A DNA stretch of 64,000 nucleotides from Artocarpus heterophyllus. Taxonomy: Eukaryota; Streptophyta; Magnoliopsida; Rosales; Moraceae. The notes beneath the pieces were generated by a model. It worked only from the letters and a program-made list of their open reading frames with translations. It did no database searches and was not told the origin of the DNA. The stretch lies in assembly GCA_025403435.1 (NCBI GenBank), contig CM046332.1, forward strand, positions 6,441,903-6,505,902, in the 5' to 3' direction. Below, one piece after another: positions 22,242 to 34,186 of this stretch. The position numbers and the translations under genes were made by a program. Positions within the stretch are counted from its first letter, which is position 1, and each line of letters begins with the position of its first letter.

Positions 22242-22901
22242 ACGTATATAAGAGGATATCATCGACTCCTAAAGAGGAGCTATGGATTCCATAACTATGA
22301 ATAACAAGTCTACACTATCAAGAGTCATGTATCTAACGTACCAACATAAATTGTAGATGTCACCCTTTGGTACGCTAAAAGACATAAGTCAAGACAACAA
22401 GCCCACTATTCATCTCAGGATCAAGATACATCACATAAAATTGTCTAAAGTGAATTGATTTACCTAGATAGAATTATTAATCCAAATCAATTACACTTTA
22501 TGTCCCGATCCAATACATCATCACCTATGACAATGTATCAATGTTTCTATTCGCGGAGTCCACATTCGATGGCCAAGACAAACCATCTCCCATTAGGAAT
22601 ATAGACAACTTAACAATCTTTGCATGAATAAAGCACCCAACTTTATTCCCTTGATTGTGGATCTTATAATTTAGAGTGTCATCTTTAGAATCATGTCTTC
22701 CACATAATTTATCCGTCATATGCCTGATTCTAAAAGTTTAGACCGACAGTCTCAGACTTTTGTTTGCTTATCATACATTCAACAAATTTGAATGTAAAGA
22801 GGACAAAATTTGGTATATGAATAATAAATAAATTCTTTATTGCTAAAAATGTCTCTGAAAACATATTATATTTTTACTCCTTCAGGCATACATGTCTAAC
22901 A

Positions 22902-24539
22902 GTTGCTAATCTTCAACTTATCATAGGCCTATTGAAACAAAATATCAACCGAGCTGCCATTATCAATTAACACTCGTCGGACTATGTTGTTTACAATCTA
23001 GAGCTCGCACACCAGAGCGTCACTGTGCGAGTGGATAAGTTTGTTTGCTTCCTCCTTTGTGAAGGTGATGGAAATGTCTTCTTGCATGCAAATTTTGTTT
23101 ATGTCCTTAGACATGTTCATGAGGTCGCCCCTCCCAACAAGCTAAGCCTTCCAAGCATATGCCTCCTGGCCACTCGAGTGTCCCCAATAACTAGAACACC
23201 AAAAATTGTATGTACAATGTTCGACGCACCTGTGGGGTTCCCACCATTGTTGTGTGGCTGAGGCTATCCTTCTCAAGCTGGCTAGTCGTTTCGCTTGGCA
23301 TTGGTGCCAAGAGTCAAGACTCACTCTACAAACTCCCTTAGATGTCTATCTCCAACCATAGTCATGGGTATTATGCCTGACGTCCTTGTAGAAGTTGCAG
23401 TACTTGTTTTCATCTCTCTTGGCTCTACTTCCCTTCAATGGAGGTGGGTCCACCATTAGATTCTTGTTACTTACCTAGTTTAGCATCTCATCAATGCTGG
23501 CAACTAGGGGCGTGTAGCTCTAGAACTTCCCGATCGAGACTTTGGATTTGTAGGTCTTTGACTTCTTATTCTGATCAGTCTCCAGCTGCTCAGGCGCAGT
23601 CTTTTGTTTCTTCCTCTTCTTATTGTTGTCGCTACTGCCTTCGCCTTCTCGGTGACTCTTCATATATTCAGTCGCATTAGCATGCCTCTGAGCATAACCA
23701 AGCATCTAAGAGAATGTGCTCGCTCGCTCGAGGGTAAGCGACTAGATCACGTTTTGGTCTATGAGAGCCTCCAAGAAGGCGTGCTTCAAGGTCTCATCTT
23801 ATATATGCCTCACCTCTGGTGTAGCTCAGGTGAAGCGATTGATGTAGTCCTTCATGCTTCCATCCCCTTGCTTGACCATGTAAAGGTGGGTCACTTCTTT
23901 CCTTCTTGTCCTGGATACGGCAATGGTAACTGAGAAGGCATCAGATAGTTGGAGAAATGAGGTCATGGTGCCCAACTCAATGAATCAAAACCATTGCCAA
24001 GCTAGGCTAGTCAACGTAGTGAAAATGCCTTGCACATTGTAGCGTTACTAGCATTCTGGATAGTATATGACCTTGGTACAGCTCTAGATGTTCGTCAGCA
24101 TCAATGGTTCCATCATACAACTTGATTTAAGGAACCTTGAATTTGTTCGACATAGGGGCCCGCATGATTGTGTTGGTGAAGGGTGGGTCTGACATGCCTC
24201 CTTTGTCCAGCCCAAAATGACAATTTCAGATTTGGTCAATCTATCGTTGTAGGTTTCAGAATTGATGATCTATCATCCACCCTCAACCCTATCACCTCTT
24301 CCATCCTACTTGTCCCGAGGTGGGCAATCCCCCTAATCTCTAAGCCTAACAAAGATTAATGTTGGGGAACCTTGTGAGGATTGCTCATGACCTCCCGAAG
24401 CACCAATCTGGCCTTCCTGGACAAGTCTACTATCGCCAGAGATACCTTATGTGGTCTCTCTGGTGTGCTCAGAGTCAGCCTCGTCTTAGGAGTCACCCTT
24501 CTGCCCTGCTCAACCTCTGGCCTGGTCTTTCAGAGCCAA
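22902..24539 (-). pseudogene. Tat-type protease and gag, duplication copy A
   Basis: The minus strand encodes RRVLIDNGSSVDILF, a retroviral-type aspartic protease with the DNGSS active site, at about 22930-22990. Going toward gag there is a region with a KYCNFYKDVRHNTHDY zinc-finger-like segment near 23350-23400, whose last cysteine is lost here, and the MLGYAQRHANATEYMKSH segment at 23520-23705. Stops abound. It starts where the C4 LTR ends and stops at about 24539, where a second LTR copy begins. Confidence 0.82.
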
Positions 24540-25574
24540 TATCACTGCAAGATTTATAATAAGCTAGCAAAGGGGATGAAGTTCCCGATAATTATAAAAC
24601 CCAATATCCTAGATATACATTTTATAATTATCAACTCTAACGCTACTTCACTAAAAGCTTAGAGTTGCACTCTAGAGCTATATAGAATTACGAAGCCCAA
24701 ATAGCTAAGCCTCCATGACATATTATAATGTATCATATCCCCGTAGGATATCCATAATCGGCTTAAGGATAAATTCTATCTTACCTTCCTAATTATTTTT
24801 CTCTTACGTTCTATTATCTCACCATCGAAAAACTTACCATCCAAAAATGGTATACCATTCGATTACACCATGTTTCCAAATGGTTAAGCACTCTAGTTTT
24901 CCAATTATAGGATAACGCATATAAGAGGATATCATCGACTCCTAAAGAGGAGCTATGGATTCCATATCTACGAATAACAAGTCTACACTATTAAGAGTCA
25001 TGTCTCTAATGTACTAACATAAATTGTAGATGTCACCCTTTGGTACATTAAAAGACATAAGTCAAGACAACAAGCCTACTATTCATCTCAAGATTAAGAT
25101 ACATCACATATAATTGTCTAAAGTGAATTGATTTGCCTAGACAGAATTATTAATCCAAATCAATTACACTTTATGTCCCGATCCAATACATCATCACCTA
25201 TGACAATGTATCAATGTTTCTATTCACGGAGTCCACATCCAATGGCCAAGACAAACCGTCTCCCATTAGGAATATAGACAATGTAACAATCTTTGCATGA
25301 ATAAAGCGCCCAACTTTATTCCCTTGATTGTGGATCTTATAATTTAGAGTGTCATCTTTAGAATCATGTCTTCCACATAATTTATCCATCATAGGCCTGA
25401 TTCTAAAAGTTTAGACCAACAGTCTCAAACTTTTGTTTGCTTATCATACATCCAACAAATTTGAATGTAAAGAGGACAAAATTTGGTATATGAATAATAA
25501 ATAAATTCTTTATTAATAAAAATGTCTCCAAAAGCATATTATATTTTTACTCTTTAGGGCATACATGTCTAATA
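24540..25574 (-). repeat. Copia LTR fragment, duplication copy B
   Basis: These 1,035 bp correspond to 21076-22901 without the solo LTR and its target copy, which is also 1,035 bp. The left edge is not an LTR end but an internal LTR position joined to Tat gag. The right edge is the true LTR end, followed by Tat protease exactly as in copy A. Confidence 0.9.
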
Positions 25575-25689
25575 GTTGCTGATCTTCAACTTATCATAGG
25601 CCTATTAAAACAAAATATCAACCGAGTTGCCATTATCAATCAACACTCGTTGGACTATGTTGTTTGCAATCTAGAGCTCGCACACTAGA
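25575..25689 (-). pseudogene. Tat-type protease, copy B, left of CRM insertion
   Basis: This is the same protease segment as at 22902, split by the CRM-like element at CTAGA (25685-25689). It continues at 32440. Confidence 0.85.
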
Positions 25690-26477
25690 TGATAAGAACC
25701 TCGCCAATATACTGACAAAACCCGTTATCAATAAGAAGGAACCAAGACCGTTTCTACTCAGATTTGGATGGAAGTCACCGCGACCCGTTGCTTATATCGA
25801 AGCAAGAACCTTGGTATATCGAAGACGCCACAATCAAGGATGGAAGCTTGATTGATAAGTCAGGTTTGAATACCCGGATTGATCCGATGAGTTCGTGTAG
25901 TTCGTCAAAGAACCAAAGAAAGAATTTTCTCTCTCAGAAAAATAAACATTCATTGATCCATTAACCTTGGGAACGCCTATTTATAGGCCAAAATTACAAA
26001 GTGTTGCCCAAAAAAAGAAAAGTTGACAAATTCAAACATAATTACTAAGCCTAAAATAAAAACCAGAAGAAAGGAAAGTCTTTAATGGCTGATTTTCAGC
26101 CATTTACACGCCCAACAATAAACGGAAAGTGCAATTAATCCTCGTCAACAATTTGCATAAATGATTAGCCGCGTGTGCCAAAATGAGAAGGTTTCCGAAA
26201 GTCTTCCATTGACTTGATCTTGCAAAATTTGAGCTGATTTCAATCAGGCTTGACTCATCCGGATTCTTCTAGAACTTGGATCAAATTGACGCACCGTTGT
26301 GGTTGGCGTGGGCCTGGGCCAATGGGTTTGCACAAATTTTCTTGATTCCAGATTTCATGAATCAGCCCATTTAGTGCTTCCTTGAATTTCTTAGCTCGGG
26401 CTATTGTGACTGGTCCAATAGGAATTTGTATTGGGTCAACCACCTTCCATGCATTTGAGCTCCCTAAGTCTCCATCA
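25690..26477 (-). repeat. CRM-like 3' LTR
   Basis: TGATAAGAACC to CTCCATCA, 788 bp, with TATAAATA at 25978-25985 on the minus strand. It encodes the last 74 residues of the integrase frame (26255-26477). Confidence 0.92.
25978..25985 (-). promoter_or_regulatory. TATA box, CRM-like 3' LTR
   Basis: TATAAATA in the sequence GGCCTATAAATAGGC, identical in the 5' LTR (31940-31947) and the solo LTR (21748-21755). Confidence 0.65.
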
Positions 26478-28018
26478 TTCCCCTCCTCTTGAAAAGGATT
26501 TGTCCTCAAATCAGACTCTGCATCAAAAGGACTCAAATCAGAAACATTGAAGGTAGCACTTACATTATACTCACCTTGCAAATCCAACTTGTAAGCATTG
26601 TCATTAATTCTTTCAAGGACTTGAAATGGACCATCTCCCCGTGGTAACAACTTTGACTTTCTTTGTTCTGGAAAACGCTCCTTTCTAAAGTGCAACCACA
26701 CCCAGTCTCCAGGTTCAAAAATCAGCTTGTGTCGCCCCTTATTGGCTTGCTTTGCATATTGTTCCGTTCCTCGCTCAATGTTGAGTCTTGCTTTCTCATG
26801 GATCTGTTTAACAAAGTCAGCCTTCCTTTTGCCATCTAAATTAACACACTCAGAAACAGGTAGTGGTGATAAATCCAATGGTGATAAAGGATTAAGACCA
26901 TAAACAATTTCAAAAGGTGAATACTTAGTAGCAGAATGGACAGAGCGATTATATGCAAACTCAACATGCGGTAAACAGTCTTCCCATGATTTAATGTTCT
27001 TACTGATGATTGCTCTTAATAAGGTTGACAAAGTCCTATTTACTACCTCAGTTTGACCATCAGTTTGTGGGTGGCAAGTAGTAGAAAACAACAGCTTAGT
27101 ACCTAACTTACTCCACAAAGTCTTCCAAAAGTAGCTCAAGAACTTAGCATCTCTATCTGAAACAATTGTCCTAGGCATGCCATGTATTCTCACAATCTCC
27201 CTAAAGAACAATTCAGCAACATGCGATGCATCATCAGTTTTATGACAGGGAATAAAATGTGCCATCTTAGAAAACCGATCTACAACCACAAACACACTAT
27301 CCTTTCCACGTTTGGTCCTAGGTAAACCTAACACAAAGTCCATTGAAATATTAGTCCAAGGCTCACTAGGAATTGGCAAAGGTGTGTATAAACCATGGGG
27401 TTGTGCTCTTGATTTAGCTTGCCTACACGTGACACATTTACTACATATTCTTTCAACGTCCCTTTTCATGTGTGGCCAAAAGAAGTGTTCCTGCAAAACA
27501 GCTAAAGTTTTAGCAATTCCAAAATGCCCCATCAATCCGCCACCATGGGATTCCCTTACTAACAAATCTCTCAAAGAACAATTAGGCACACAAAGCTTAT
27601 TCTCCCGAAACAAAAATCCATCATGCCTATAAAATTTACCCATTGCGTTTTTCTCACAAGCTCGATAATCCTCACTAAAATCTTGGTCTAAAGGGTATAA
27701 ATCCTTAATATGCTCAAAACCAAGCAGTTTAGCGTCAAGGATAGAAAGTAATGCGTACCTGCGAGAAAGCGCATCCGCAACAACATTCTCCTTACCTTGC
27801 TTGTATCGAATGACATAAGGAAATGTCTCGATGAATTCCACCCAGCGGGCATGCCTCTTGTTCAACTTTTGTTGTCCCTTCAGATGTTTCAATGACTCGT
27901 GATCAGTGTGAATCACGAATTCCTTGGGCCATAGGTAGTGTTGCCAAGTCTTTAATGCTCGAACCAACACGTACAACTCCTTGTCATAAGTAGGGTAATT
28001 TAGTGTTGACCCACTCAA
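26255..28018 (-). CDS. CRM-like RNase H (C-terminal part) and integrase, 587 codons
   Basis: The frame begins inside RNase H ([24 protein letters not shown] at residues 37-45) and continues to integrase. Integrase shows the zinc region (H158, H165, C195, C198) and the catalytic triad D227, D288 and E324 with 35 residues between the last two (DD35E). A C-terminal [14 protein letters not shown] segment follows, then [15 protein letters not shown]. Residues 514-587 lie inside the 3' LTR and include [18 protein letters not shown], a tail resembling the CR motif of CRM elements. The methionine at 28018 is just the first ATG after the frameshifts, not a natural start. Upstream it belongs to the 28015-31074 frame. 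Confidence 0.9.
   Translation of the reverse strand: MSGSTLNYPTYDKELYVLVRALKTWQHYLWPKEFVIHTDHESLKHLKGQQKLNKRHARWVEFIETFPYVIRYKQGKENVVADALSRRYALLSILDAKLLGFEHIKDLYPLDQDFSEDYRACEKNAMGKFYRHDGFLFRENKLCVPNCSLRDLLVRESHGGGLMGHFGIAKTLAVLQEHFFWPHMKRDVERICSKCVTCRQAKSRAQPHGLYTPLPIPSEPWTNISMDFVLGLPRTKRGKDSVFVVVDRFSKMAHFIPCHKTDDASHVAELFFREIVRIHGMPRTIVSDRDAKFLSYFWKTLWSKLGTKLLFSTTCHPQTDGQTEVVNRTLSTLLRAIISKNIKSWEDCLPHVEFAYNRSVHSATKYSPFEIVYGLNPLSPLDLSPLPVSECVNLDGKRKADFVKQIHEKARLNIERGTEQYAKQANKGRHKLIFEPGDWVWLHFRKERFPEQRKSKLLPRGDGPFQVLERINDNAYKLDLQGEYNVSATFNVSDLSPFDAESDLRTNPFQEEGNDGDLGSSNAWKVVDPIQIPIGPVTIARAKKFKEALNGLIHEIWNQENLCKPIGPGPRQPQRCVNLIQVLEESG
26478..26490 (-). other. CRM-like polypurine tract inside the coding frame
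   Basis: AAGAGGAGGGGAA adjoins the 3' LTR and is translated in frame as part of FQEEGN (integrase residues 509-514). It serves both as plus-strand primer and as codons. Confidence 0.88.
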
Positions 28019-31000
28019 TTTTTCACTGAAATACGCAATTGGTCAGTCCTTCTTGCATCAGCACTGGCACCTATACCTACACCAGAAGCATCACATTCAA
28101 TTTCAAATGTTTTAGAAAAATCAGGTAAAGCAAGTAAAGGAGCATGAGTAAGCTTATGCTTAATAAGCTGAAACGCCTTCTCTTGTTCTTCTCCCCATTT
28201 AAACCCAACATTCTTCTTGATTACTTCTGTGAGTGGTGCAGCCAAAGTACTGAAATCCCTTACAAACCACCGGTAAAAGCTAGCAAGTCCATGAAAACTC
28301 CGTACTTCTCCAACGCTTGTGGGACTTGGCCATTCTTGGATAGCCCTAACCTTTTCTTCGTCGACCTGTATACCTTGAGCACTAACAACAAAACCAAGAA
28401 AAACAAGCTTATCCGTGCAAAAGGTACACTTCTTAAGATTAGCATACAACTTTTCCTTCCGTAAAACATCTAAAACAAGTTTCAAATGTTCAATATGGTC
28501 ATCCAAATTGGTGTTATAGATCAGGATATCATCAAAATAAACAACAACAAATTTCCCAATGAAAGCTCGCAAAACATGGTTCATTAAACGCATAAATGTG
28601 CTAGGGGCATTGGTTAAACCGAAAGGCATTACCAACCACTCATACAAACCTTGTTTTGTTTTGAAAGCTGTCTTCCACTCGTCTCCCTCTTTCATGCGAA
28701 TTTGATGATATCCACTCTTCAGATCAATTTTAGAAAATACACAAGCACCATGCAATTCATCTAACATGTCATCCAAGCGAGGAATGGGATGTCGATATTT
28801 TACCATGATGTTGTTGATGGCTCGACAATCAACGCACATCCTCCAAGTCCCATCTTTCTTAGGCACAAGTAAAACTGGTACGGCGCACGGGCTCATGCTT
28901 TCTCTCACGTGTCCCTTCTCCATCAACTCACTTACTTGCCGTTGGAGTTCCTTTGTCTCCTCGGGATTGCTTCTACAGGCTGGTCGGTTTGGAATTGTAG
29001 CTCCAGGTATGAAGTCGATTTGATGTTCAATCCCGCGGATTGGAGGTAAACCTTGCAGTGTTTCCTCGGGAAAGATATCCTCATACTCCTGCAAAAGAGA
29101 AACAACAGAACTATGCAAGGTGGAATCAAGATCGTTAGTGTTTAATAACGCCTCCTTGTACATGAGTAAAATCATCGGCTGATTAGAAAACAAAGCTCTT
29201 CTCACATCACTCTCTCTTGCATAAAAGTTTGTTTTTCTCTCTAATTTTACCTCATTGGCCAAATCTTCTTTTGTACTGGCTCTCTCAATGTTCTCTCCTT
29301 TTTTCTCCTTTTTCTCGGCCCCTCTATCTTTTTTCCCTCTCTGGCCGAACTCTCTCTCTGCACTCCAACACTCATTATTTTCACTCCCTTTCTCTCTCTT
29401 TTTCTCATTCTCTCCTTTTTGTTCACTCTCCTTTTGTAACCGAACTTGATCTTCATGAACCTGTTTTGGTGTCATTGGCACAAGAGTGAATGTTCTCTTG
29501 TTGTGCACAAGAGAATATTTATTGGTGTAGCCATCATGTTTGACTCGACGATCAAATTGCCATGGTCGACCTAGTAACAAGTGTCCGGCTTCCATTGGAA
29601 CTACATAGCACAAAACTTCATCTTCGTATCTACCAATGCGAAATGAAATTAATGCCTGTTTAGTTACCTTCACTTCACCACTATTATTCAACCATTGCAA
29701 CTTGTAAGGTCGAGGATGTTTGGTCGTTGGCAGCCCTAATTTGTCAACCATAGTACTGCTAGCAACGTTCGTACAACTCCCTCCATCTATTATCACACTG
29801 CATACCTTGTTCTGCACGTGGCACCTAGTATGAAAAATGTTCTCACGTTGCTCTTCTTCTTCCTCTTTGGCTTGCACACTAAGGGCTCGTCGAGTGACCA
29901 ACAATTCACCTTGGACAGCACACTCCTCCTCATCCACATCCTCCAATGGTGGCATGGAGTCCTCGTCTGATTCGTCATCCGTAACAACCTCTCCGTCGTC
30001 CCGTAACACCATCACCCTTTTGTTCGGACATTGGCTTGAGATGTGACCCCTGCCTTGGCATTTGAAACATTTAATATCACGGTTTCGAGAAGTGGATGAA
30101 TCATATTTACCTTGGTTTGAAGGGCTAGCCGTGGCTGGTTTTGGCTCAAACTTTGGCCTAGCAACCGATTTCTCTTCTCTCTTCCCATAATTCGGCTTCC
30201 ATGAAGAAGGTGCCGAACTAACATTCGCACGTGAGCTACCCCTCCTCTTGAGCTGCTGCTCTACTGTGATGGCCATGTGCAACATGTCTTCTAACTCTAC
30301 ATAGTGTTGCATCTCCACCCTATCTTGAATATCCAGATTTAGCCCTTGCAAAAATCTTGCCATGGTTGCTTCTCGATCTTCTTCAACATTGGCTTGTATC
30401 ATGGCTATTTCCATCTCTTGATAATATTCCTCCACACTCCTGTTTCCTTGTCTAAGTCCTTGCAACTTTTTGTACAAATCCCGATAGTAATGGCTGGGTA
30501 CAAATCGCTTTCTCATCACTGTTTTCATCTCCTCCCATGTCTCAATCGGGTGTTCTCGGTTCCGTCGCCTATTCATTACCAACTGATCCCACCATACAAC
30601 CGCATAATCAGAGAACTCAATTGCAGCAAGCTTAACTTTCTTTAACTCTGAATAGTTATGGCAATCAAACACTAGCTCCACTTTCTTCTCCCACTCTAGG
30701 TATGCTCCGGGGTCATTTTTCCCTTGGAATGGCGGAATCTTCATTTTAATACCTCCCATATTATTGTCTTCCCGGTTCCTAGCTTCTCTATTCCCATTTC
30801 CACGCCTAAATCTGCCCCTATTTATCGATGGTTCCTCCAAGTCTTCTAATTCATCTTCCTCCGAAAGATCACATCCACCCCTCCGCCTATTTTGCATGTT
30901 TTGTGGCTGCCTATTGCGTGTTCTGGCATCAACCTCATCTAATCTCTCATGAATGGGCTCTAGAGCTCGCGTCAACAACCGTTCCATTTGCCTCATTAAA

Positions 31001-31074
31001 GCTTGCAACTGAAGATTGGGAACATTTTGTTGTGGAAGATCATCTTCAGCTTCTCTTTCTTGATTCGGATTCAT
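28015..31074 (-). CDS. CRM-like Gag, protease and reverse transcriptase polyprotein
   Basis: The likely start is ATG at 31074 (MNPNQER); 26 upstream codons are open but lie in the leader. Numbering from the first codon of the open frame (31152): capsid-like gag at about 138-300 and the zinc knuckle C362-x2-C365-x4-H370-x4-C375. Protease follows with IIDGGS at 454-459 (DGGS where many families have DSG), then a lysine/glutamate-rich linker at about 575-640. RT has FSKID at 806-810, [10 protein letters not shown] and catalytic YFDD at 872-875. RNase H starts at IECDAS (1018-1023). The frame is then lost by a one-base insertion near 28065 and a second near 28043, and ends at 28015. Otherwise it is uninterrupted over 3 kb. 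Confidence 0.92.
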   Translation of the reverse strand: MNPNQEREAEDDLPQQNVPNLQLQALMRQMERLLTRALEPIHERLDEVDARTRNRQPQNMQNRRRGGCDLSEEDELEDLEEPSINRGRFRRGNGNREARNREDNNMGGIKMKIPPFQGKNDPGAYLEWEKKVELVFDCHNYSELKKVKLAAIEFSDYAVVWWDQLVMNRRRNREHPIETWEEMKTVMRKRFVPSHYYRDLYKKLQGLRQGNRSVEEYYQEMEIAMIQANVEEDREATMARFLQGLNLDIQDRVEMQHYVELEDMLHMAITVEQQLKRRGSSRANVSSAPSSWKPNYGKREEKSVARPKFEPKPATASPSNQGKYDSSTSRNRDIKCFKCQGRGHISSQCPNKRVMVLRDDGEVVTDDESDEDSMPPLEDVDEEECAVQGELLVTRRALSVQAKEEEEEQRENIFHTRCHVQNKVCSVIIDGGSCTNVASSTMVDKLGLPTTKHPRPYKLQWLNNSGEVKVTKQALISFRIGRYEDEVLCYVVPMEAGHLLLGRPWQFDRRVKHDGYTNKYSLVHNKRTFTLVPMTPKQVHEDQVRLQKESEQKGENEKKREKGSENNECWSAEREFGQRGKKDRGAEKKEKKGENIERASTKEDLANEVKLERKTNFYARESDVRRALFSNQPMILLMYKEALLNTNDLDSTLHSSVVSLLQEYEDIFPEETLQGLPPIRGIEHQIDFIPGATIPNRPACRSNPEETKELQRQVSELMEKGHVRESMSPCAVPVLLVPKKDGTWRMCVDCRAINNIMVKYRHPIPRLDDMLDELHGACVFSKIDLKSGYHQIRMKEGDEWKTAFKTKQGLYEWLVMPFGLTNAPSTFMRLMNHVLRAFIGKFVVVYFDDILIYNTNLDDHIEHLKLVLDVLRKEKLYANLKKCTFCTDKLVFLGFVVSAQGIQVDEEKVRAIQEWPSPTSVGEVRSFHGLASFYRWFVRDFSTLAAPLTEVIKKNVGFKWGEEQEKAFQLIKHKLTHAPLLALPDFSKTFEIECDASGVGIGASADARRTDQLRISVKN

Positions 31075-31636
31075 TTTTATTATTTTTTTTTTATACCTGC
31101 AAAACAACGTTAGATAATAAAGGACCTTACTTCTCTCCCTCACGTGTTTCACTCTATCACTTGGTCACTCCGTTCACTCGTGTTTCACTCGAATGATTGG
31201 CTTTTACCCTCGAATGTTCTCACCACTCTTGCCTTTTTTTTTTTTAACTCACTTATTCTCTCTTTCAGTTCTTTCGGAATTACTCAAACAACAATAAAAT
31301 CTATCCGGCAACAAATTCAGCAACACGTTTTGATACCCAGTTCTAAATGAAGAAATTTTTTTTTTTTGATCCTCTTGATTGTTCTTTTCTTTTTCTTTCT
31401 TTTCGTTTTTCTTTTCTTTTCTTTTCTTTTCTTCTTGTGAAATTCGGTGAGAACAAGGATAATAAACCAAAAAAAAACACAAAATAGGAAACTACCACCT
31501 AAACTTGAAACCCAAGATACTAGTTACCCAAAACCAAACTAACCAACTTTTTTTTTTTTTGAACGGAATAGAACCTAAGTAATAAATTAGAATTTCAAAA
31601 ACAAATAAGGATAGACAAACCTGAGGCTAGAACCGA
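31075..31636 (-). other. CRM-like leader
   Basis: Untranslated DNA lies between the primer site and gag. It contains a CTTTT-type microsatellite (about 31381-31436 on the plus strand) and homopolymer T tracts near 31230, 31360 and 31550. I see no gene. Confidence 0.75.
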
Positions 31637-31649
31637 GGCTCTGATACCA
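31637..31649 (-). other. CRM-like primer binding site, tRNA-iMet
   Basis: The reverse complement TGGTATCAGAGCC matches plant initiator tRNA-Met perfectly over 13 bases. It lies two bases from the 5' LTR. Confidence 0.93.
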
Positions 31650-31651
31650 AA

Positions 31652-32439
31652 TGATAAGAACCTTGCCAATATACTGACAAAACCCGTTATCAATAAGAAG
31701 GAACCAAGACCGTTTCTACTCAGATTTGGATGGAAGTCACCGCGACCCGTTGCTTATATCGAAGCAAGAACCTTGGTATATCGAAGGCGCCACAATCAAG
31801 GATGGAAGCTTGATTGATAAGTCAGGTTTGAACGCCCGGATTGATCCGATGAGTTCGTGTAGTTCGTCAAAGAACCAAAGAAAGAATTTTCTCTCTCAGA
31901 AAAATAAACATTCATTGATCCATTAACCTTGGGAACGCCTATTTATAGGCCAAAATTACAAAGTGTTGCCCAAAAAAAGAAAAGTTGACAAATTCAAACA
32001 TAATTACTAAGCCTAAAATAAAAACCAGAAGAAAGGAAAGTCTTTAATGGCTGATTTTCAGCCATTTACACGCCCAACAATAAACGGAAAGTGCAATTAA
32101 TCCTCGTCAACAATTTGCATAAATGATTAGCCGCGTGTGCCAAAATGAGAAGGTTTCCGAAAGTCTTCCATTGACTTGATCTTGCAAAATTTGAGCTGAT
32201 TTCAATCAGGCTTGACTCATCCGAATTCTTCTAGAACTTGGATCAAATTGACGCACCGTTGTGGTTGGCGTGGGCCTGGGCCAATGGGTTTGCACAAATT
32301 TTCTTGATTCCAGATTTCATGAATCAGCCCATTTAGTGCTTCCTTGAATTTCTTAGCTCGGGCTATTGTGACTGGTCCAATAGGAATTTGTATTGGGTCA
32401 ACCACCTTCCATGCATTTGAGCTCCCTAAGTCTCCATCA
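31652..32439 (-). repeat. CRM-like 5' LTR
   Basis: 788 bp, the same length as the 3' LTR, with about five substitutions, all or nearly all transitions. The TATA box is at 31940-31947. The right flank is CTAGA, then the Tat gag-protease sequence resumes. Confidence 0.92.
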
Positions 32440-34186
32440 CTAGAGTGTCACTATGCAAGTGGATAAGTTTGTTTGCTTCCTCCTTTGTGAAGGTGATGGG
32501 AATGTCTTCTTGCCTGCAAATTTTGTTTATGTCCTCGGACATGTTCATGAGGTCGCCCGACCGAACAAGCTAAGCCTTCCAAGCAGATGCCTACTGGCCA
32601 CTCTAGTGTCCCCAATAACTAGAACACCAAAAATTGTATGTACAATGTTCGATGGGTCCGGGGCGTTCCCACCATCGTTGCGTGGTCGAGACTATCCTTC
32701 TCGAGCTGGCTAGTTGTTTCTCTTAGCATTGGTGCCAAGTGTCAGGACTCACTCTACGAACTCCCTTAGATGTCTATCTCCGACAATAGTCATGGGTATT
32801 ATGCCCGACGTCCTTGTAGAAGTTGCAGTACTTGTTTTCATCTCTCTTGGCTCTACTTCCCTTCAATGGAGGTGGGTCCACCATTAGATTCTTGTTACTT
32901 ACCTGGTTTAGCATCTCATCAATGCTAGCAACCAGGGCCGTGTAGTTCTAAAACTTCTCGGTCGAGACTTTGGATTTGTCGGTCTTTGACTTCTTATTCT
33001 GATCAGTCTCCAGCTGCTCGGGCGCAGTCTTTTGTTTCTTCCTCTTCTTGTTGCTGTCGCTACTGCCTTCGCCTTCTCGGTGACTCTTCATATATTCAGT
33101 CGCATTAGCATGCCTCTGAGCATAACCAAGCATCTAAGAGAATGTGCTTGCTCGCTCGAGGGTAAGCGACTAGAGCACGTTTTGGTCTATGAGAGCCTCC
33201 AAGAAGGCGTGCTTCAAGGACTCATCTTATATATGCCTCACCTATAGTGCAGCTCAGGTGAAGTAATTGATGTAGTCCTTGATGCTTCCATCCCCTTGCT
33301 TGACCATGTAGAGGTGGGTCACTTCTTTCCTTCTTGTCCTGGATACGGTGATGGTAGCTGAGAAGGCATCGGATAGTTGGAGAAATGAGGTCATGATGCC
33401 CAACTCAATGAGTCAAAACCATTGCCAAGCTGGGCCGATCAGCGTAGTGAAAATGCCTTGTACATTGTAGCATTACTAGCATTTTTGATAGTATATGACC
33501 TTGGTACAGCTCTAGATGTTCGTCAGCATCTATGGTTCCATCATACAACTTGATTTAAGGAACCTTAAATTTGTTCGGCATAGGGGCCCGCATAATTGCG
33601 TTGGTGAAGGGTGGGTCTGACATGCCTCCTTCGTCCAGCCCGAAACGACAATTTTAGATTTGGTCAATCTATCATTGTAGGTTTCAGAATTGACGATCTG
33701 TCATCCACCCTCAACCCTATCGCCTCTTCCATCCTACTTGTCCCGAGGTGGGAAATCCCCCTAATCTCTAAGCCTGATGAAAATTAATGTTGGGGAGCCT
33801 TGTGGGGATCGCTCATGACCTCCCGAAGGACCAATCTGGCCTTCCCGAACAAGTCTACTATTGCCTGAGATACCTTCTGTGGTCTCTCTTGTGTGCTCAA
33901 AGTCAGCCTCATCTTAGGAGTCACCCTTTTGCCCTACTCAACCTCCGGCCTGGTCTTTCGGAGCCAAAGGAAAGAGGGTAGGAGGAGGCTACTGCTGAGT
34001 TTGCTATTGTGCCATTTGCTAAGTGAGTAAACATACTACAAAGGTAAGCTCTCAGATTGAGTCTTGTGTGACTGGATCTACTCTGCCCTGTTCTACTCTG
34101 GCCACACTGCCCTAGCCGCCTGATCAGAATCTTGCTGCTCGGGGCTCCTCGAGGTCAATTTTGGTTTTGGTTTTGGTTTTGGGCAT
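32440..34186 (-). pseudogene. Tat-type protease end and gag, duplication copy B plus gag start
   Basis: 32445-33967 matches 23017-24539 in copy A without a net length change. Here the zinc segment reads HNTHDYC, keeping the cysteine that copy A lost. The MLGYAQRHANATEYMKSH segment is at 32948-33133. Beyond 33967 the gag continues to a likely start at 34186, where a short repeat gives MPKTKTKTKTK followed by IDLEEP. Stops interrupt the frame throughout. Confidence 0.8.

Larger units (their letters stand above)
16131..22901 (-). mobile_element. Ty1/copia element C4, minus strand, 3' part missing
   Basis: The element shows integrase, protease and gag in reverse order, then the leader, a primer binding site and a 5' LTR. 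The RT, RNase H, polypurine tract and 3' LTR that should lie at the left are absent. Instead the copia frame joins Tat RT at about 16130. Because Tat protease resumes at 22902, C4 appears to have inserted between Tat protease and RT and later lost its 3' end and some Tat sequence in one deletion. Confidence 0.82.
20209..22901 (-). repeat. C4 5' LTR, interrupted by a solo LTR
   Basis: The LTR ends are TATTGGAAG (family TGTTGGAAA) and CATGTCTAACA. Removing the CRM-type solo LTR and one target copy leaves about 1.9 kb, normal for the family. It has a palindrome array at 20713-20788 and a TATA box at 20599-20606. The part 21076-22901 is the left arm of a tandem duplication. Confidence 0.88.
25690..32439 (-). 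mobile_element. Young CRM-like Ty3/gypsy chromovirus, complete with target duplications
   Basis: The element is 6,750 bp, with two 788-bp LTRs that differ at about five positions by eye. It is flanked by perfect 5-bp duplications CTAGA (25685-25689 and 32440-32444). Primer site, leader, gag-pol and polypurine tract are all present on the minus strand. The reading frame crosses the polypurine tract into the 3' LTR, a feature known for CRM-group centromeric chromoviruses. It is the youngest element in the window. Coding is broken only by two small shifts near 28043 and 28065. Confidence 0.93.

Noticed and set aside
28015..28065. Programmed frameshift between RT and RNase H in the CRM-like element
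   Set aside because: Ty3/gypsy elements of this type usually use one frame here. Two separate one-base insertions fit mutation or sequencing error better; no slippery site was recognised.
29217..29489. Plus-strand serine/leucine-rich frames at 29217-31196
   Set aside because: Antisense of the charged linker of the CRM-like polyprotein, which is continuous on the minus strand.
31637..31649. tRNA gene fragments at the GCTCTGATACCA-like sites
   Set aside because: Only 12-13 bases match initiator tRNA-Met and all sit next to LTR borders, so they are primer binding sites.
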